Assembly: GCA_001898145.1 (NCBI GenBank)
Contig: MKSR01000019.1
Span: 186,001 to 250,000, forward strand
Length of the DNA stretch: 64,000 bases
Reading direction: 5' to 3'
DNA from: Dyadobacter sp. 50-39
GTDB taxonomy: Bacteria; Bacteroidota; Bacteroidia; Cytophagales; Spirosomataceae
Part shown: positions 61,331 to 64,000 of the stretch, piece by piece
Numbering within the stretch: position 1 is the first letter of the stretch
How the letters are laid out: every line of letters begins with the position of its first letter
Made by a program: the position numbers and the translations under genes
Notes under the pieces: generated by a model
Seen by the model: the letters and a program-made list of their open reading frames with translations, nothing else
Databases searched by the model: none
What the model was told of the DNA's origin: nothing

Positions 61331-61561
61331 ATGCTCGTTTCGCAAATTCTGATCCGTTACCGTAAGGATAATGGGCTATCGCAGAAGCAGATGTCCGATC
61401 TGCTGGGCGTTTCTCAAGTGGGCTACCACAAATGGGAGACCGGTACTACCAAAATTGAAATGGAGCATTATTGCCGCATTGCGACGCTCTGTGATGTGAG
61501 TTTGATAGATCTTCTCCCGCGCGAGTGGCAGGAGAAGATCAGAGAGGACCTGGGAGTGTAG
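61331..61561 (+). CDS. Small XRE-family helix-turn-helix protein
   Basis: A 76-residue Cro/C1-type DNA-binding protein. LIRYRKDNGLSQKQMSDLLGVSQVGYHKWETG is the HTH. Nothing beyond the domain is present, apart from a short amphipathic tail (PREWQEKIREDLG). It converges on purB 5 nt away. Target genes are unknown. Confidence 0.82.
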   Translation: MLVSQILIRYRKDNGLSQKQMSDLLGVSQVGYHKWETGTTKIEMEHYCRIATLCDVSLIDLLPREWQEKIREDLGV

Positions 61562-61566
61562 TTACC

Positions 61567-62922
61567 TTAGAAAGTATCTTCTACAACGCCCAGGTAGTTG
61601 AACGGGCTCAATGCGCGCAGTTCTTCCCGTATTTTTTCGGACACGTCCAGCGTTTCGATGAAACGTGAAATAGAATCGTGCGTAATTTTTTCGTTGGTGC
61701 GCGTCAGCTCTTTCAATGCCTCGTAAGGCTTCGGATAGCTTTCGCGACGCAGGATCGTCTGAATCGCTTCGGAAACCACGGCCCAGTTTTCTTCGAGTTC
61801 TGCTTTCAGCACCTCGCCATTCAGTTCCACTTTGCCCAGACCTTTCAAAAGTGAATTCAAGGCAATGGCCAAATGCGCGATGGGAACGCCGATGTTGCGA
61901 AGTACTGTGGAGTCGGTAAGGTCGCGTTGCAGGCGGGAAATAGGCAATTTCGAAGCGAAATGCTCAAACAATGCGGACGCAAGGCCCAGGTTTCCTTCGG
62001 AGTTCTCGAAGTCGATTGGGTTTACTTTGTGCGGCATTGCAGATGATCCTACTTCCCCAGCCTTGATCTTCTGCTTGAAATACCCCATTGAAATGTACGT
62101 CCACATGTCGCGATTAAGGTCGGTGAGGATCGTATTCAGGCGTTTCAGGCAGTCGAAAGTAGCAGCCAGGTTGTCGTAATGTTCGATCTGGGTCGTGTGG
62201 CGGCTTCTTTTGAGGCCCAATCCTTCCACGAAATGGTGACCAAATGCCATCCAGTCCTGTTTCGGATAAGCGACGTGGTGTGCATTGAAGTTACCCGTAG
62301 CACCCCCGAATTTCGCCGAATGCGGGATTTTGTCGAGCATCTCGAGCTGGCGTTCCAGGCGTTCCACGAAAACCAGGAATTCCTTGCCCACACGCGTAGG
62401 CGACGCGGGCTGCCCGTGGGTGAATGCCAGCATCGGCACGTTTTTCCACTCGATCGACATGCGTTTCAATACAAAAAGCACCTGACGGAACAATGGCTTG
62501 ATCTGCCGCTCCATCGCGTCTTTCAGCGAAAGCGGGATCGCCGTGTTATTGATGTCCTGTGAAGTAAGGCCGAAGTGGATAAATTCCTGGTAAACTTCAA
62601 TGCCAAGCTTCTCGAATTGTTCCTTAATGAAGTATTCGACAGCCTTTACATCGTGGTTGGTCACCTTCTCAATGTCTTTTATATGCAGCGCGTCCGCTTC
62701 GCTGAAATCCTCATAGATTTTACGCAGCAACGCATATTTCTTCTTGTCAAATTCTGATAACTGTGGGAGGGGAATTTCGCAGAGTGCAATGAAATATTCG
62801 ATTTCCACATACACCCGGTAGTAAATCAGGGCATATTCCGAGAAATAAGCCGAAAGTTCAGATACTTGTTTGTAATAACGGCCATCAACCGGAGAGATCG
62901 CCGTAAGCTGATTTAATGACAT
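61567..62922 (-). CDS. purB: Adenylosuccinate lyase
   Basis: A fumarase/aspartase-superfamily lyase, 451 residues, acting twice in purine synthesis (SAICAR to AICAR and adenylosuccinate to AMP). N-terminal ISPVDGRYYKQVSELSAYFSE, the HFGLTSQDINNTA block and signature GSSAMPHKVNPIDFENSEGN identify it; this is the E. coli-like long PurB type. A TTG at 62931 is in frame, but the ATG at 62922 (MSLNQLTAIS) is preferred. A TAACTTTG -7 element lies at 62952-62959. Confidence 0.95.
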   Translation of the reverse strand: MSLNQLTAISPVDGRYYKQVSELSAYFSEYALIYYRVYVEIEYFIALCEIPLPQLSEFDKKKYALLRKIYEDFSEADALHIKDIEKVTNHDVKAVEYFIKEQFEKLGIEVYQEFIHFGLTSQDINNTAIPLSLKDAMERQIKPLFRQVLFVLKRMSIEWKNVPMLAFTHGQPASPTRVGKEFLVFVERLERQLEMLDKIPHSAKFGGATGNFNAHHVAYPKQDWMAFGHHFVEGLGLKRSRHTTQIEHYDNLAATFDCLKRLNTILTDLNRDMWTYISMGYFKQKIKAGEVGSSAMPHKVNPIDFENSEGNLGLASALFEHFASKLPISRLQRDLTDSTVLRNIGVPIAHLAIALNSLLKGLGKVELNGEVLKAELEENWAVVSEAIQTILRRESYPKPYEALKELTRTNEKITHDSISRFIETLDVSEKIREELRALSPFNYLGVVEDTF

Positions 62923-62951
62923 GATTTTCAATACAAAAATTGATTATCAGG

Positions 62952-62959
62952 CAAAGTTA
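62952..62959 (-). promoter_or_regulatory. Putative purB promoter -7 element
   Basis: On the minus strand TAACTTTG matches TAnnTTTG, 30 nt upstream of the purB ATG. Confidence 0.4.
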
Positions 62960-63077
62960 GCAGAATTCATGGTCCTAAAATGGTAAAACCGGAACGAAAA
63001 ATTCTTTTTGGGATTGGAAATAGAAATTATAAAACTATTCGCATATTCGTTCACTAACCTTGATTTAAACAAAGCAC

Positions 63078-63818
63078 ATGCAGCCTTCGCCTTTCATTGG
63101 AGAATTAGTCGGAACAATGGTCCTCATATTATTAGGCAATGGCGTCGTAGCCAATGTCGTACTGAAAAGAACCAAAGGCGAGAGTGGCGGATGGATCGTG
63201 ATTACGGCCGGATGGGCCTTTGCGGTGATGTTCGGGGTGTTCACAGCCAATGCATTCGGCAGTGCCGCCGCCCACCTGAATCCGGCGGTAACCGTAGGTT
63301 TTGCAGTGCTTCAGAATGATTACAGCCTGATAGCAAGCTACATTCCCGCCCAGCTCATCGGTGCATTTCTCGGCGCTGTGCTGGTGTGGCTGCAATACCT
63401 GCCGCACTGGAAGGCTACCGAAGATGGCAGCTCCAAGCTAGCCTGCTTTTCAACCGGTCCGGCCATCAAAAATACCGGGGCCAATTTTCTGAGCGAATTC
63501 ATTGCGACGGTGATGCTGATCGTCGGGATTGTAGCCATCGGCTATGCGGGTACGTCAGACCCTGACAAAGGCGGCATTCCATCCGGCGTGGCGCCGTACC
63601 TGGTGGGTATGCTTGTATGGAGTATCGGTTTATCCCTTGGCGGTACTACGGGCTATGCGATCAATCCCGTGCGTGACCTCGGCCCGCGCATTGCCCATGC
63701 CATTCTGCCTATTCCCAACAAAGGTGACTCCGACTGGGGTTACGGCTGGATCCCCGTTGTGGCCCCCATTGCGGGAGCCATCATTGGTGGATTGATTTTG
63801 CGCGGCTTCTCTTTCTAG
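63078..63818 (+). CDS. Aquaporin/glycerol facilitator family protein (MIP)
   Basis: A 246-residue membrane channel with six helices and two half-helices. The first NPA box is intact (HLNPAVTVG, 68-70). The second reads NPVRDLG (196-198), valine replacing alanine; the Asp following Arg is typical of glycerol-conducting members. It would pass glycerol or similar solutes. No glycerol kinase gene is adjacent. Its stop abuts the next, convergent gene. Confidence 0.88.
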   Translation: MQPSPFIGELVGTMVLILLGNGVVANVVLKRTKGESGGWIVITAGWAFAVMFGVFTANAFGSAAAHLNPAVTVGFAVLQNDYSLIASYIPAQLIGAFLGAVLVWLQYLPHWKATEDGSSKLACFSTGPAIKNTGANFLSEFIATVMLIVGIVAIGYAGTSDPDKGGIPSGVAPYLVGMLVWSIGLSLGGTTGYAINPVRDLGPRIAHAILPIPNKGDSDWGYGWIPVVAPIAGAIIGGLILRGFSF

Positions 63819-64000
63819 CTATTCGACGGTAATCTTCCCGCCTCCCGAGTAGCTGCGGTATTCGCCGCGGTACATGGCATCGGCGGCAGCCGGCCCGATG
63901 GTGAATGTCCCTTTGGCGACGATCCTAGCCTGATAGTAGAATGTCCTCGGCTGGCCGTCCGCATTGGTGAAGAAATGAATGCGGTCGTCGCGGATGTCGT
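63819..64000 (-). CDS. Alpha-2-macroglobulin-like protein, C-terminal end (cut by window edge)
   Basis: Only the last 60 codons are present. The peptide DIRDDRIHFFTNADGQPRTF, then a beta stretch ending AADAMYRGEYR, matches the C-terminal domain of bacterial alpha-2-macroglobulins, where an E/DAMY motif is conserved. These large lipoproteins trap proteases in the periplasm. The call rests on this short end only. Confidence 0.65.
   Translation of the reverse strand, partial: DIRDDRIHFFTNADGQPRTFYYQARIVAKGTFTIGPAAADAMYRGEYRSYSGGGKITVE

Overview
The window looks like chromosomal DNA of a Bacteroidota bacterium, probably an aerobic Cytophagales of the Dyadobacter/Spirosomaceae type. This is inferred from protein content, not from a database match. 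The supporting signs are recurrent TAnnTTTG -7 elements with a TTG or TTTG about 20 nt upstream, almost no Shine-Dalgarno sequences, an L13 that starts at a GTG with the Bacteroidetes-type N-terminus, a long-tailed FtsZ, a meso-diaminopimelate-type MurE, a B12-dependent ribonucleotide reductase and GC near 50%. I saw no rRNA, tRNA, CRISPR array, insertion sequence or prophage.

Layout. 1-192 is the 5' end of accD; 411-953 is an FMN reductase. 1002-9740 (minus) is the second half of the division and cell-wall (dcw) cluster: murD, ftsW, murG, murC, ftsQ, ftsA, ftsZ. 9894-15540 (minus) holds mscL, a DUF3078 protein, an ECF sigma factor, the translation genes tsf, rpsB, rpsI and rplM, and an envelope protein. 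15559-18885 (plus) has a DUF1080 protein, a DUF2520 dehydrogenase-like protein, kdsC and an acyltransferase. 18886-22651 has a lipoprotein deacetylase, sbcD, a DksA-like protein and pdhB. 22860-29730 (minus) is a compact three-gene amidoligase/transglutaminase locus. 30046-34792 has proC, a DUF1338 dioxygenase, a DUF2442 gene coupled to a nonsense-mutated DUF4160 gene, a double-hydrolase fusion and a small coiled-coil protein. 34994-41279 (minus) is the first half of dcw: rsmH, ftsL-like, ftsI, murE, mraY. The two dcw halves keep canonical order and strand but are separated by about 25 kb.

41420-46237 (plus) has a TlpA-like protein, a MarR regulator with a visible operator/promoter, a fused beta-oxidation enzyme and an Rrf2 regulator. 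46229-49934 (minus) is a glycan operon (epimerase, GT2, GT-C). 50175-54193 (minus) has a small lipoprotein, an oligoendopeptidase, a DUF433/DUF5615 toxin-antitoxin-like pair and a dicarboxylate symporter. 54531-58340 (plus) is a haem uptake operon hmuTUVS with an unusual leader. 58631-64000 has nrdJ, a small XRE regulator, purB, an aquaporin with an altered second NPA box, and the C-terminus of an alpha-2-macroglobulin-like protein.

The strongest candidates for little-studied biology are the ATP-grasp/alpha-E plus double transglutaminase locus and the haem operon leader, which combines a palindrome centred on the -33 element, mutually exclusive hairpins and a 36-codon ORF ending on the hmuT start codon. 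The split dcw cluster and the DUF4160 gene with an in-frame stop are also worth a second look.
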